This document shows, piece by piece, positions 42,168 to 50,310 of a stretch of 64,000 nt of DNA. Numbering within the stretch: position 1 is the first letter of the stretch; every line of letters starts with the position of its first letter. This stretch comes from JAAFJU01 sp043764895. GTDB taxonomy: Bacteria; Cyanobacteriota; Cyanobacteriia; Leptolyngbyales; Leptolyngbyaceae. The stretch is from positions 1 through 64,000 of the forward strand of contig JAYUJY010000142.1 of assembly GCA_043764895.1 (NCBI GenBank), given 5' to 3'. The notes beneath the pieces are model-generated. The model searched no databases. It saw only the letters and a list, made by a program, of their open reading frames with translations, and was not told the DNA's origin. Position numbers and translations under genes: made by a program.

Positions 42168-43775
42168 CTACGTCTTCTCAAATCGCTCAAAGGCGGCGGT
42201 CATAAAGCCCTTGAACAAGGGGTGAGAACTACTTGGACGAGACTGAAACTCGGGGTGAAATTGGCTGGCGATGAAGAACGGATGTCCTGGCAATTCAATG
42301 ATTTCTACAAGGCGATCGTTGGGGGACGATCCGCTGATGTGGTAGCCGCTAGAGATAAATTGCGAACGATAGTGATTGTTGAACTCATAGCGATGGCGGT
42401 GGCGTTCGTAAATGACTTCTTTGCCGTAGAGTTCTAGCGTTTTTGTTCCTGTTGCCAGTTTGCACGGATACACCCCTAATCGCATTGTGCCGCCAAGATC
42501 CACCACGTCTTGTTGTTCGGGCAATAAGTTGATAATAGGATTAATAGCATCAGCCTTGAACTCCGCACTGTGAGCATCGTCTAGCTTTGCAACATTCCGC
42601 GCCCATTCGATGACGGCGCATTGCATTCCTAGGCATAGTCCTAGAAACGGCACTTGGTTTTCACGCGCATACCGAATCGCCTCGATTTTGCCATCAACGC
42701 CTCGAATGCCAAACCCACCGGGAACTAAGATGCCATGGACACCGCTCAAATACTGTTCTGCGCCATTCGCTTCGATGTCTTCGGAGTTGATCCATTTGAG
42801 TTTGAGGCTATTTCCGGTGGCGATCGCTGCATGTCGCAATGCCTCAACCACGGACAAATACGCATCCCCAAGCTGCACATACTTCCCAACTAGGGCAATC
42901 TCAATCTCTTGGCTGGGACTGTACATGCGATCGACAAGGGTTTGCCAGCTTGCGAGATCGGGGACGCGCGTCTCCATATTCAGTAGCTTAATGGCCTGAA
43001 TCGCCAATCCCTCCTGCTCCATAATCAGCGGGACCTCGTAGATGCTGCGGACATCAGGGCAAGTGATAACGCATTCTAAGTCCACGTCACAGAATTCGGC
43101 GAGCTTAGCTTTCATGCCTGTCTCTAGCGGACGATCGCAGCGACATACTAGGACATCCGGCTGAATCCCGATCGATCGGAGTTCTTTGACGGAGTGTTGG
43201 GTGGGTTTGGTTTTGAGTTCGCCGGAAGCAGGAATGAACGGCACTAGGGTGACATGGGTGTACATGACATTTTTGCGGCCCACGTCTTTGCGGAACTGAC
43301 GGATGGCTTCGAGATAGGGGAGGGATTCGATGTCGCCGACGGTGCCGCCGATTTCGGTAATGACGACATCAGGATTGGTGTTTCGGGCAACGCGACGGAT
43401 ACGTTCTTTGATTTCGTTAGTGATGTGCGGAATGACTTGCACCGTGCCGCCATTGTAATCGCCGCGCCGTTCTTTATTAATCACCGATTGATAAATCGAT
43501 CCGGTGGTAACGCTGTTGAGCCGGGACATGGAAGTATCGGTGAAGCGCTCGTAGTGGCCGAGGTCGAGGTCGGTCTCCGCGCCATCTTCAGTTACAAAAA
43601 CTTCCCCATGTTGGTAGGGACTCATGGTGCCGGGATCGACGTTCAAGTAGGGGTCGAGCTTGAGAATCGAGACGGTGTAATTGCGAGATTTTAGCAGCCG
43701 CCCTAGGCTCGCCGCAACAATCCCCTTACCGATTCCAGACACTACGCCACCAGTCACAAAGACAAATTTCGTCAT
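42168..43775 (-). CDS. pyrG: CTP synthase
   Basis: About 535 residues, normal length. The amidoligase domain starts KFVFVTGGVVSGIGKGI (P-loop) with KLDPYLNVDPGTMSPYQHGE and EDGAETDLDLGHYERF. The glutaminase domain has GGFGIRGVDGK, the nucleophile motif FLGLCLGMQ and the HPEFQSRP end with the catalytic His and Glu. It converts UTP to CTP with ATP and glutamine. The gene is convergent with the exonuclease/NTPase gene (44 bases apart). Being a core gene, it marks the chromosomal backbone between two accessory stretches. Confidence 0.98.
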   Translation of the reverse strand: MTKFVFVTGGVVSGIGKGIVAASLGRLLKSRNYTVSILKLDPYLNVDPGTMSPYQHGEVFVTEDGAETDLDLGHYERFTDTSMSRLNSVTTGSIYQSVINKERRGDYNGGTVQVIPHITNEIKERIRRVARNTNPDVVITEIGGTVGDIESLPYLEAIRQFRKDVGRKNVMYTHVTLVPFIPASGELKTKPTQHSVKELRSIGIQPDVLVCRCDRPLETGMKAKLAEFCDVDLECVITCPDVRSIYEVPLIMEQEGLAIQAIKLLNMETRVPDLASWQTLVDRMYSPSQEIEIALVGKYVQLGDAYLSVVEALRHAAIATGNSLKLKWINSEDIEANGAEQYLSGVHGILVPGGFGIRGVDGKIEAIRYARENQVPFLGLCLGMQCAVIEWARNVAKLDDAHSAEFKADAINPIINLLPEQQDVVDLGGTMRLGVYPCKLATGTKTLELYGKEVIYERHRHRYEFNNHYRSQFISSGYHISGSSPNDRLVEIIELPGHPFFIASQFHPEFQSRPSSSHPLFKGFMTAAFERFEKT

Positions 43776-43948
43776 AGAAAAGGGAGATATGCGATCGCAG
43801 AATTACCCGACACATTGTAAAGCAAGCCAGTGACCATCCACCATATCTACCCCCAATCTACTCCCAGTCCATGGATGAGGAACTCCCGCAATCTTCGATC
43901 AGGGTCAGGGACGATCGAAGGCTCTAAGGGTGTGAAGGGCGGTCGCAG

Positions 43949-44014
43949 TCGATCGTTTGCGTTGGCTTATGCGGATACCGCCTGCCATTCCGTATTCGGG
44001 GCTGTCTTTTCCGT
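43949..44014. repeat. 66-bp direct repeat, copy 1 (truncated gene end)
   Basis: 62 of 66 bases match 45083-45148. The sequence copies codons near the 3' end of the hypothetical gene at 45054-45413 (minus strand peptide GKDSPEYGMAGGIR-like). It is a gene fragment detached from its parent and lies on the far side of the Rpn nuclease gene. Confidence 0.9.
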
Positions 44015-44067
44015 CAGCCATTAAATTCAAGATGTAGTACAGTATTGTAGCTGGATTATTGTTCTCA

Positions 44068-44979
44068 ATGAGTATGTCTAACCATTCAGATCCACCGCTA
44101 ATCGTGGATGAATCTGTCAGTCATGACCAAAACTTCAAGGAGCTAATTTCTACATTTTTCATGGAATTTCTGGAATTGTTTTTGCCAGAATTTGCGGCGA
44201 CGATTGATCCGACTTCGGTTACTTTCTTGCAGCAAGAGTACTTTGTTGATTTGGTCGAGGGTGAGGAGAAAATAGTGGATTTATTGGCGGAGGTGAAGCT
44301 GGCTGGGGAAGAGGCCACAATTTTAATTCACTTGGAACCCCAATCCAGCGCACAGACGATTTTTCCACAGCGATTATTTTTCTACTTTGCACGACTTTAT
44401 CAAAAGCACCTGAAACCGATTTATCCAATCGCAGTTTTCTCCTACGACAAACCGAAGAAAGCAGCTAAAACTAGCCATATAGTCGGGTTTCCGCATCTGA
44501 AAGTGTTGGAGTTCAATTTTGCAGCGATTCAATTAAATCAGTTGGACTGGCGGGATTATCTCGGTCAGTCAAACCCTGTGGCCGCAGCTCTGATGTCCAA
44601 GATGAAGATTGCTAAAAAAGACCGTCCGAAAGTGAAGGCAGAGTGTTTACGACTGTTGGTGACGTTAAAGCTGGATCCGGCAAAAAGTCGATTGATTTCA
44701 AAATTTGTGGACAGTTATCTCCGTTTAGATGTGAAGGAAGAGGAGATGTTTCAGTCTGAAATTGATAGAATGGGAATGAATCAAAAGGAGGAAATTATGC
44801 AAACGATGACAAGCTGGGAAGAGAAGGGCATGGAGAAGGGCATGGAGAAGGGTCTTGAGAAGGCTACACAGTCGATCGCACTCAATATGCTCCGCAAGAA
44901 TTTGGATTTAGAGACGATCGCTGAAGTCACTGGACTGACGATCGCTCAACTTCAACAGCTTCAAGTTGATAACCAGTAG
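44068..44979 (+). CDS. Rpn-family PD-(D/E)XK nuclease/putative transposase-like protein
   Basis: About 303 residues from ATG 44068. The N-terminal half matches the Rpn (YhgA-like, PDDEXK_2) family: FKELISTFFMEFLELFLPEF, then DLLAEVKLAGEEATILIHLEPQSS where D ... E-x-K form a nuclease-type site. The family includes E. coli RpnA, which promotes RecA-independent recombination. The C-terminus carries three EKGMEKG-type repeats and a short helical end (IAEVTGLTIAQLQQL) common in cyanobacterial members. The gene lies between 66-bp direct repeats derived from the next gene, suggesting insertion as a unit. Confidence 0.88.
   Translation: MSMSNHSDPPLIVDESVSHDQNFKELISTFFMEFLELFLPEFAATIDPTSVTFLQQEYFVDLVEGEEKIVDLLAEVKLAGEEATILIHLEPQSSAQTIFPQRLFFYFARLYQKHLKPIYPIAVFSYDKPKKAAKTSHIVGFPHLKVLEFNFAAIQLNQLDWRDYLGQSNPVAAALMSKMKIAKKDRPKVKAECLRLLVTLKLDPAKSRLISKFVDSYLRLDVKEEEMFQSEIDRMGMNQKEEIMQTMTSWEEKGMEKGMEKGLEKATQSIALNMLRKNLDLETIAEVTGLTIAQLQQLQVDNQ
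44820..44861 (+). repeat. 15-bp tandem repeat encoding EKGM
   Basis: Three units of GAGAAGGGCATG(G) lie inside the Rpn gene and encode EKGMEKGMEKGLEK. Such charged repeats before the C-terminus are typical of this family. Confidence 0.75.
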
Positions 44980-45053
44980 CCCAATCAAACTAAAGAGTTG
45001 GACGAACGCCTTCAAGCCAAAGGGATTCTGAGGTGAGGGCGATCGCTATGTTT

Positions 45054-45413
45054 TTAAGCGGCGGTGTCGATCGCTTTTCGGGTCGATCGTTTGCGTTGGC
45101 TTTTGCGAATGCCGCCTGCCATTCCGTATTCGGGACTGTCTTTTCCGTATTCAAAGGCGACGCCGATTAATGTTTTTTCGGAAAAGGTGCTGACGGCTTT
45201 TTCGGCTTCGATCATGGCGTTTCGATCGGCATCTAGACGGGAGAGGGTTGTGTTGTAGGCATCAACTTTTTGGCGTGCGGCTTCGATGATGGTGTGAAAG
45301 GCTTCGGTGGTGATGCCTTTGCCGAGATCGAGATTGGGGTTGATCGATTTTAATCCGGCTAGGCGTCCTGAGGCTTTGTCGATGATGTCTGAGCTTCTTT
45401 TGATGCGTGGCAT
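45054..45413 (-). CDS. hypothetical basic-tailed protein
   Basis: About 119 residues from ATG 45413. A longer reading to 45539 would translate the repeat-rich leader. It starts MPRIKRSSDIIDKASGRLAG and ends in a very basic RKSQRKRSTRKAIDTAA tail, suggestive of nucleic-acid binding. The middle is helical (IIEAARQKVDAYNTTLSRLD). I do not know the family; small proteins of this kind occur in multiple copies in some cyanobacteria. Part of its 3' coding region is repeated at 43949-44014. It is convergent with the Rpn gene. Confidence 0.65.
   Translation of the reverse strand: MPRIKRSSDIIDKASGRLAGLKSINPNLDLGKGITTEAFHTIIEAARQKVDAYNTTLSRLDADRNAMIEAEKAVSTFSEKTLIGVAFEYGKDSPEYGMAGGIRKSQRKRSTRKAIDTAA
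45083..45148. repeat. 66-bp direct repeat, copy 2 (inside the parent gene)
   Basis: The source copy of the repeat at 43949-44014, located within the 3' part of the hypothetical gene. The two copies differ at four positions. Confidence 0.9.
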
Positions 45414-45792
45414 TTGCAATTCCTGATATTTGTTTAGGTTTGAATATCCTGAGAATGCCCACGAAAATACCGATACGTAACATCTGAGTTTCGGAGAGAG
45501 TTGGGGATTTTTTAATTGAGTTAGGGATTTTTTAATCAAGATGCGGGGATGCTGATTTAGAAAAACTTATGGGAATTTGAGTTGGGGATTTTTTTAGAGG
45601 GATGGGGGGCGATCGGGAGTTTTGGGGGAGGGGTAATCGGGCTTTGATGCTACAAAGTTTAACGGGAAGGGAAAAATGTCCTGACTTTATTATTCTAGTT
45701 TGAGGAATTAAAGGGCAAAAGTGAGGTATAAGGGAGATGCTGAGAATTAGCGCTCAATTGGCTTAGGCTTTACTGCTCCCGGAGTCTCAATT
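45414..45792. other. intergenic region with GAGTTGGGGATTTTTT repeats
   Basis: About 380 bases without a gene. GAGTTGGGGATTTTTTAATT and GAGTTAGGGATTTTTTAATC are in tandem at 45498-45539, and another GAGTTGGGGATTTTTTT begins at 45579. The block 45498-45527 is an inverted match (26 of 30) to 49241-49270 on the other side of the restriction-modification gene. TTTATTATTCTAG near 45695 may hold a promoter -10 element. Confidence 0.6.
45498..45527. repeat. 30-bp inverted repeat, left copy, flanking the RM gene
   Basis: Reads GAGTTGGGGATTTTTTAATT then GAGTTAGGGA. The reverse complement of 49241-49270 matches it at 26 of 30 positions. The pair encloses the restriction-modification gene and the toxin-antitoxin remnant. 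Confidence 0.7.
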
Positions 45793-48700
45793 ATGTCTCG
45801 ATTGCTGGTTAGTCAATATCATTCGGAAGTGCAGAAAATTGTTCAGTATGGCGGATCTCGGAAGGAGACGAGTATTCGGAATGCGTTTGAGCGATTGCTG
45901 AATGATTATTGTAAGCCTCGTAATTATTTGTTGATTCCGGAGTTGGATTTTAAGACGAAGTTTAATACGACGGTTTTTCCGGATGGGACGGTGAAGGATG
46001 CGATTCGGCTGGAGCATGGGTGGTGGGAGAGTAAGGATCAGTATGACAATTTAGATAAGGAGATTGAGAAGAAGTTTGAGAAGGGGTATCCGGATGAGAA
46101 TATTTTGTTTGAGGATTCGCAGACTGCGGTGCTGATTCAGCATGGGCGGGAGCAGTTGCGGGTGTTGATGAAGGATGCGGATAAGCTGGATGGATTGCTG
46201 AATACGTTTGTGGATTATGAACGATCGGAGGTGCGAGATTTTCGATCGGCGATTACGAAGTTTAAGGAAGATATTCCGCATATTTTGGTAGCGTTGCGGG
46301 ACATTATTAATGAGACAGAAAAGACGAATGGGACGTTTTGCGATCGGCGGAATGCGTTTTTAGAGGTGTGTCGGCAGTCGATTAATCCGGAGATTGAGAT
46401 TTTTGATATTCATGAGATGTTAATTCAGCACATTTTGACGGAGGATATTTTTACGAATATTTTTCATGAGTCGCAGTTTCATCGTGAGAACAATATTGCA
46501 CGGGAATTGTCGGAGATTATTAATACGTTTTTTACGGGTGCGACGCGGCGAAATACGCTGAAGAGTATTGAACATTATTATGCGGTAATTCGTCGATGTT
46601 CGGAAAATATTGTGAATCATCATGAGAAGCAGAAGTTTCTCAAAGCAATTTATGAGAATTTTTATAAGGCGTATAATCCGAAGGCGGCCGATCGGTTGGG
46701 GATTGTGTATACGCCGAATGAGATTGTGAAGTTCATGATTGAGAGTACGGATTATCTGGTGCATAAGCATTTTGGGAAGCTGTTGGCTGATCCGGGGGTA
46801 GAGATTTTGGATCCTTGTACGGGGACGGGGACTTATGTGACGGAGTTGATTGAGTATTTGCCTGCGGATAAGTTGGAACATAAGTATAAGCATGAGATTC
46901 ATTGTAATGAGATGGCGATTTTGCCTTATTACATTGCGAATCTGAATATTGAATATACCTATCAGCAGAAGATGGGAAAGTATGAGGAGTTTCAGAATAT
47001 TTGTTTAGTTGATACGCTCGATCATTGTGGATTTGAAGGGAAACAATTTGATTTGTTTTCGATGAGTGTTCAGAATACCGCGAGAATTCAGGATCAGAAC
47101 GATCGTAAAATTTCGGTGATTATTGGCAATCCGCCATATAACGCCAATCAAGAAAGTGAAAACGAAAACAATAAAAACCGTGTCTATGAATCTATAGATA
47201 ATAGGATCAAGCAAACTTATATTAGGGAAAGTTCTGCTCAAAAGACAAAGATCTATGATCCATATACAAGATTTTTTCGTTGGGCTTCAGATCGATTAGA
47301 TGAAAATGGGGTTCTCGTTTTTATTACCAATTCATCATTTCTTGAGAAAAGGTCTTTTGATGGCTTTAGAAAGTCTGTGTCGAAAGAATTTCATGAAATA
47401 TATATTGTTGATTTAGGTGGTGATGTTCGTGTAAATCCAAAGATTTCAGGAACAACTCACAACGTGTTTGGAATTCAGACAGGAGTCACTATAAGCTTTA
47501 TGGTCAAAAAGCTCTCTGCTAACAATGAAGATTGTAAAATATTCTATACAAGAAGACCAGAATTTGAAACATCTGATGACAAGCTCAAGTTTATAACTGT
47601 TAATAGAATCAATCAAATTTCGTTTGATCACATTAATCCAGATAGAAAAGGCAACTGGTTGAATTTGACCAGTAGTAATTTTGGTCAACTGATAGCGTTG
47701 ACCGACAAGAGTATTAAAAATTCAAAGACTAATGAAGAAGCTATTTTCAAACTCTTTTCTTTGGGTGTTGTTACAAATAGGGATGAATGGGTTTATGACT
47801 TTTCAAAACAAAAGCTTACTGATAAAATGAATTTCTTCTTTGATATGTATCAGAGAGAGTTCTCCACTCTTTTTGATGCCAAAAATAAGAAAATCAAGGA
47901 GTTTGTCAATGATAATTTGTCTCAAGAAATCAAATGGACAAGAGCATTAAAGAATCAATTAAGACAGGGAAAAAAAGTCGCTTTTGAAGAAGAGAAAATA
48001 CTTAGGGTTTCTTATCGCCCCTTTACGAAAAAATTTCTTTGCTACAGTAAATTTGTGAATGAAATGCAATATCAAATTCCTGCAATATTTCCATCGGGAA
48101 AGGAAAACGTTGCAATATATTGTACCGATGCTGGTACACAATCTCCATTTATGGTTGTTTCCATTAGTCAAATTCCAGACTCACATCTTGTAGGAACTAC
48201 AGCTCAATGTCTTCCGCTTTATCGTTATGATGAAAAAGGCGATCGAATCGACAACATTACCGACTGGGGTTTAACTCAATTTCAAACTCATTACAACGAT
48301 TCCACAATCAAAAAAGAAAACATCTTCCACTACACCTACGCTGTTCTTCACCATCCCGCCTACAGCACCAAATACGAACTCAATCTCAAACGCGAATTTC
48401 CCCGCTTACCGTTCTATCCCGACTTTCATCAATGGGCAACCTGGGGTAAAACCCTGATGGATCTCCATCTCAACTACGAAACGATCGAACCTCATAACCT
48501 AAAGCGCACCGAAACTGCCACCAAACCAAACCCAAAAGCCAAACTAAAAGCAGACAAAATAACCGGGCAGATTATTCTAGATGACAATACCGAACTGACG
48601 GGAATCCCCACGATCGCCTGGGACTACAAACTCGGCAATCGATCGGCGCTTGAATGGATTCTCGATCAATACAAAGAAAAGAAACCCAAAGATCCAACCA

Positions 48701-48843
48701 TCCGCGAGAAATTCAACACCTACAAATTTGCTGATTACAAAGAACACGTCATCGACCTACTTCAGCGAGTCTGCACCGTTAGCATTCAGACGATGGAAGT
48801 CATCCAACAAATGCCCGATACTGTAGATCATCAGAAACCGTAA
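45793..48843 (+). CDS. type ISP/IIG-like restriction-modification protein (nuclease-methyltransferase-specificity)
   Basis: About 1016 residues. The N-terminus has a PD-(D/E)XK-like site: FPDGTVKDAIRL with Asp about 64, then HGWWESKD with Glu about 79 and Lys about 81. A helical region follows, then an N6-adenine methyltransferase with DPCTGTGTY (motif I, about 340) and NPPY (motif IV, about 446). The C-terminal 400 residues resemble type ISP specificity regions (LPLYRYDEKGDR). No helicase domain precedes it. One protein would thus both modify and cut its site. Codon use changes twice: G-ending in the first 1.3 kb, A/T-rich in the middle 1.1 kb, C-ending in the last 0.6 kb, suggesting a swapped recognition region. 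Confidence 0.88.
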   Translation: MSRLLVSQYHSEVQKIVQYGGSRKETSIRNAFERLLNDYCKPRNYLLIPELDFKTKFNTTVFPDGTVKDAIRLEHGWWESKDQYDNLDKEIEKKFEKGYPDENILFEDSQTAVLIQHGREQLRVLMKDADKLDGLLNTFVDYERSEVRDFRSAITKFKEDIPHILVALRDIINETEKTNGTFCDRRNAFLEVCRQSINPEIEIFDIHEMLIQHILTEDIFTNIFHESQFHRENNIARELSEIINTFFTGATRRNTLKSIEHYYAVIRRCSENIVNHHEKQKFLKAIYENFYKAYNPKAADRLGIVYTPNEIVKFMIESTDYLVHKHFGKLLADPGVEILDPCTGTGTYVTELIEYLPADKLEHKYKHEIHCNEMAILPYYIANLNIEYTYQQKMGKYEEFQNICLVDTLDHCGFEGKQFDLFSMSVQNTARIQDQNDRKISVIIGNPPYNANQESENENNKNRVYESIDNRIKQTYIRESSAQKTKIYDPYTRFFRWASDRLDENGVLVFITNSSFLEKRSFDGFRKSVSKEFHEIYIVDLGGDVRVNPKISGTTHNVFGIQTGVTISFMVKKLSANNEDCKIFYTRRPEFETSDDKLKFITVNRINQISFDHINPDRKGNWLNLTSSNFGQLIALTDKSIKNSKTNEEAIFKLFSLGVVTNRDEWVYDFSKQKLTDKMNFFFDMYQREFSTLFDAKNKKIKEFVNDNLSQEIKWTRALKNQLRQGKKVAFEEEKILRVSYRPFTKKFLCYSKFVNEMQYQIPAIFPSGKENVAIYCTDAGTQSPFMVVSISQIPDSHLVGTTAQCLPLYRYDEKGDRIDNITDWGLTQFQTHYNDSTIKKENIFHYTYAVLHHPAYSTKYELNLKREFPRLPFYPDFHQWATWGKTLMDLHLNYETIEPHNLKRTETATKPNPKAKLKADKITGQIILDDNTELTGIPTIAWDYKLGNRSALEWILDQYKEKKPKDPTIREKFNTYKFADYKEHVIDLLQRVCTVSIQTMEVIQQMPDTVDHQKP

Positions 48844-48862
48844 ATAAAAAGGAGGAAGCATC

Positions 48863-49084
48863 ATGGTTCAGCCAATCATTCTAGAGAAATTAGAATAGTT
48901 GTCAGAGTCATTGCAAACTGAGGTCTTGCACTATATTGAGTTTCTGTCTGAGCGATATCCAAAAACGAATAGTGATCCGATCGAGCCTCGTGCTAAACGG
49001 GGTGGATTGGGTAGCTTGAAAGGTCAGATTTGGATGTCAGATGATTTTGATGCGCCGCTTGAAGATATGCAGGAGTACATGTAA
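48863..49084 (+). pseudogene. DUF2281-type antitoxin interrupted by an amber codon
   Basis: From ATG 48863, behind a good GGAGG site, the frame reads MVQPIILEKLE, then TAG, then LSESLQTEVLHYIEFLSERY and a typical family end GQIWMSDDFDAPLEDMQEYM with stop at 49082-49084. DUF2281 proteins are antitoxins commonly paired with PIN-domain toxins. The stop replaces a single codon (codon 12) and the rest of the frame is intact. A start at TTG 48899 could still give a shortened protein. The partner toxin is cut to 11 codons directly downstream. Confidence 0.85.
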
Positions 49085-49086
49085 CC

Positions 49087-49122
49087 ATGCAATTTTTGAT
49101 TGATAACCATGTTTTGATATGA
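49087..49122 (+). pseudogene. PIN-domain (VapC-type) toxin, N-terminal stub
   Basis: Two bases after the antitoxin stop the frame reads MQFLIDNHVLI then TGA. This is the characteristic first strand of PIN toxins (MxFLLDTHxLI with the first catalytic Asp). All the rest of the toxin is gone, and 8 bases later a 40-bp tandem repeat array begins. The toxin-antitoxin module is therefore dead. Confidence 0.8.
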
Positions 49123-49130
49123 TCCTTAGA

Positions 49131-49330
49131 AGTTACAAAATCCCTAAGTCGATCGCATTCTCCTCAACCAAGTTAGAAAATCCCCAAGTCGATCGCACTC
49201 TCCCCAACTCAGTTAGAAAATCCCTAACACGATCGCCCCTTCCCCAACTCAATTACAAAATACCCAAGTCGATCGCACTCTCCCTAACAAACCTACACAA
49301 TCCCAAACTCGATCGCACCTTCTCCAGCCA
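49131..49330. repeat. 40-bp tandem repeat array, five units
   Basis: Units start at 49131, 49171, 49211, 49251 and 49291, an exact 40-base period. The unit begins AGTTAGAAAATCCCCAAGTC and continues GATCGCACTCTCCCCAACTC. Units differ by several substitutions. Related unit fragments occur at about 50206-50270 and, inverted, at 45498-45600. There are no unique spacers, so it is not a CRISPR array. Confidence 0.9.
49241..49270. repeat. 30-bp inverted repeat, right copy, flanking the RM gene
   Basis: Part of the 40-bp array (TCCCCAACTCAATTACAAAA then TACCCAAGTC). Its reverse complement matches 45498-45527 at 26 of 30 positions. Confidence 0.7.
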
Positions 49331-49346
49331 AGCGATCGATCGTCCT

Positions 49347-49778
49347 CTACTCCACAACCCCAGGCACAACCAGAATCCCAGCCTGCAACAACAACAGACG
49401 TTCCGGTAAATAAGCGACCCGATTCATCTGTAATAATCGAACCGTAGCCCAACCTACAGCACTGATTCCTAAAATCTCCCCCGTCCCCTCATCAATTTGA
49501 AAATGCTCCGCCCACCTATCGCGCCGAGGATGATAAAGCCGAATATACTCACCCGTTTCAGAATCGATCGACCCAACATCACTTCCCTTCGCCTAATTAC
49601 AAAACGAACAAGAAAGCGCCAAATTCTCAGAAACCGTTTCCCCACCATGCTTCTCTGAAATCGCATGATCTACCTGATGAGACGCCAACGCCTCAGGAAT
49701 CAAACAGTACTCACAATTCCCATCCGCCCGCTCAAACACCATACGGCGTAAACTTGCAGAAACATAGGTCTTACTCAT
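49347..49778 (-). pseudogene. HNH endonuclease interrupted by an amber codon
   Basis: From ATG 49778 the minus strand gives an HNH nuclease start: FERADGNCEYC, HQVDHAISEKHGG and LALSCSFCN, providing the Cys4 zinc site and HNH core. The next codon is TAG (49593-49595). The same frame then continues for 81 codons with family-like sequence (SIDSETGEYIRLYHPRRDRW, AEHFQID, VGWATVRLLQMNRVAYLPER) to the stop at 49347. So a single nonsense codon splits a 143-residue gene, and the first 61 residues alone may or may not be active. The start overlaps the upstream gene by ATGA. Confidence 0.85.
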
Positions 49779-50158
49779 GTTGCAGACTTAAGCTTCAATA
49801 ACGCTTGAGCCTTCGCCATTCTCACGAGATGTTCCACATACTCATATTGTTGCCACAGACCTTTTTCAACCGCACTTAGACCGACCGTTGGTCCATGACC
49901 TACCGGAGGTAATCGATTCTTTTCCAATAACAGATCCACCTCAGCCTGAACCTCAGGCGATAACCGCAACGCTAAGATCTCCTGAGGTGACGGTAACTGC
50001 ACCAAAAACTCCAACACCTGCGACAACCCCGAAAATCCACTCGCTGGATTTGCATTCACTTCCCGCAACCCCAACGTCAAAATCTGCGGTAACTCATCTG
50101 GGCGAGAAGCCAACCGCGCCGCCATCTCATCAGGAACATCCACCATAATTTGTTGCAT
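49775..50158 (-). CDS. hypothetical protein translationally coupled to HNH nuclease
   Basis: About 127 residues. It starts MQQIMVDVPDEMAARLASRP, an opening often seen in small cyanobacterial antitoxin-like proteins, and has a helical C-terminus with a YEYVEHLVRMAKAQALLKLK stretch. I have no firm family. Its TGA overlaps the ATG of the HNH gene (ATGA), so the two are made together. Such a small helical protein before an HNH nuclease could regulate or inhibit it, but this is inference. Confidence 0.7.
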   Translation of the reverse strand: MQQIMVDVPDEMAARLASRPDELPQILTLGLREVNANPASGFSGLSQVLEFLVQLPSPQEILALRLSPEVQAEVDLLLEKNRLPPVGHGPTVGLSAVEKGLWQQYEYVEHLVRMAKAQALLKLKSAT

Positions 50159-50310
50159 CTCGATCGCCCTCCCAGCACTTTGTCGTCATTTTAACCGACA
50201 AAATCCCCAAGTCGTTGGTCTTTGACCGATCGGAGGTCGATCGCACTTCTCCAGCCAAGCGATCGTTTTAGTCCAATTGACGACGGACGATCGCCCACAC
50301 AACTTCGCTT
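50159..50310. repeat. intergenic region with fragments of the 40-bp repeat
   Basis: AAAATCCCCAAGTCGTTGG and GTCGATCGCACTTCTCCAGC then CAAGCGATCG (50236-50264) match parts of the 49131-49338 array, including the same TCTCCAGCCAAGCGATCG end. No gene seen. Confidence 0.6.

Noticed and set aside
43830..44024. Plus-strand ORF upstream of the Rpn gene
   Set aside because: Its second half is the antisense of the 66-bp gene-end repeat; no independent coding evidence.
45787..46902. Minus-strand ORFs rich in Ile/Arg opposite the ISP-like protein
   Set aside because: Shadow frames produced by G-ending codons of the real gene; no family resemblance.
49131..49330. Possible CRISPR array (five evenly spaced 40-bp units)
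   Set aside because: Units are contiguous and similar along their whole length, with no unique spacers, and no cas genes are present.
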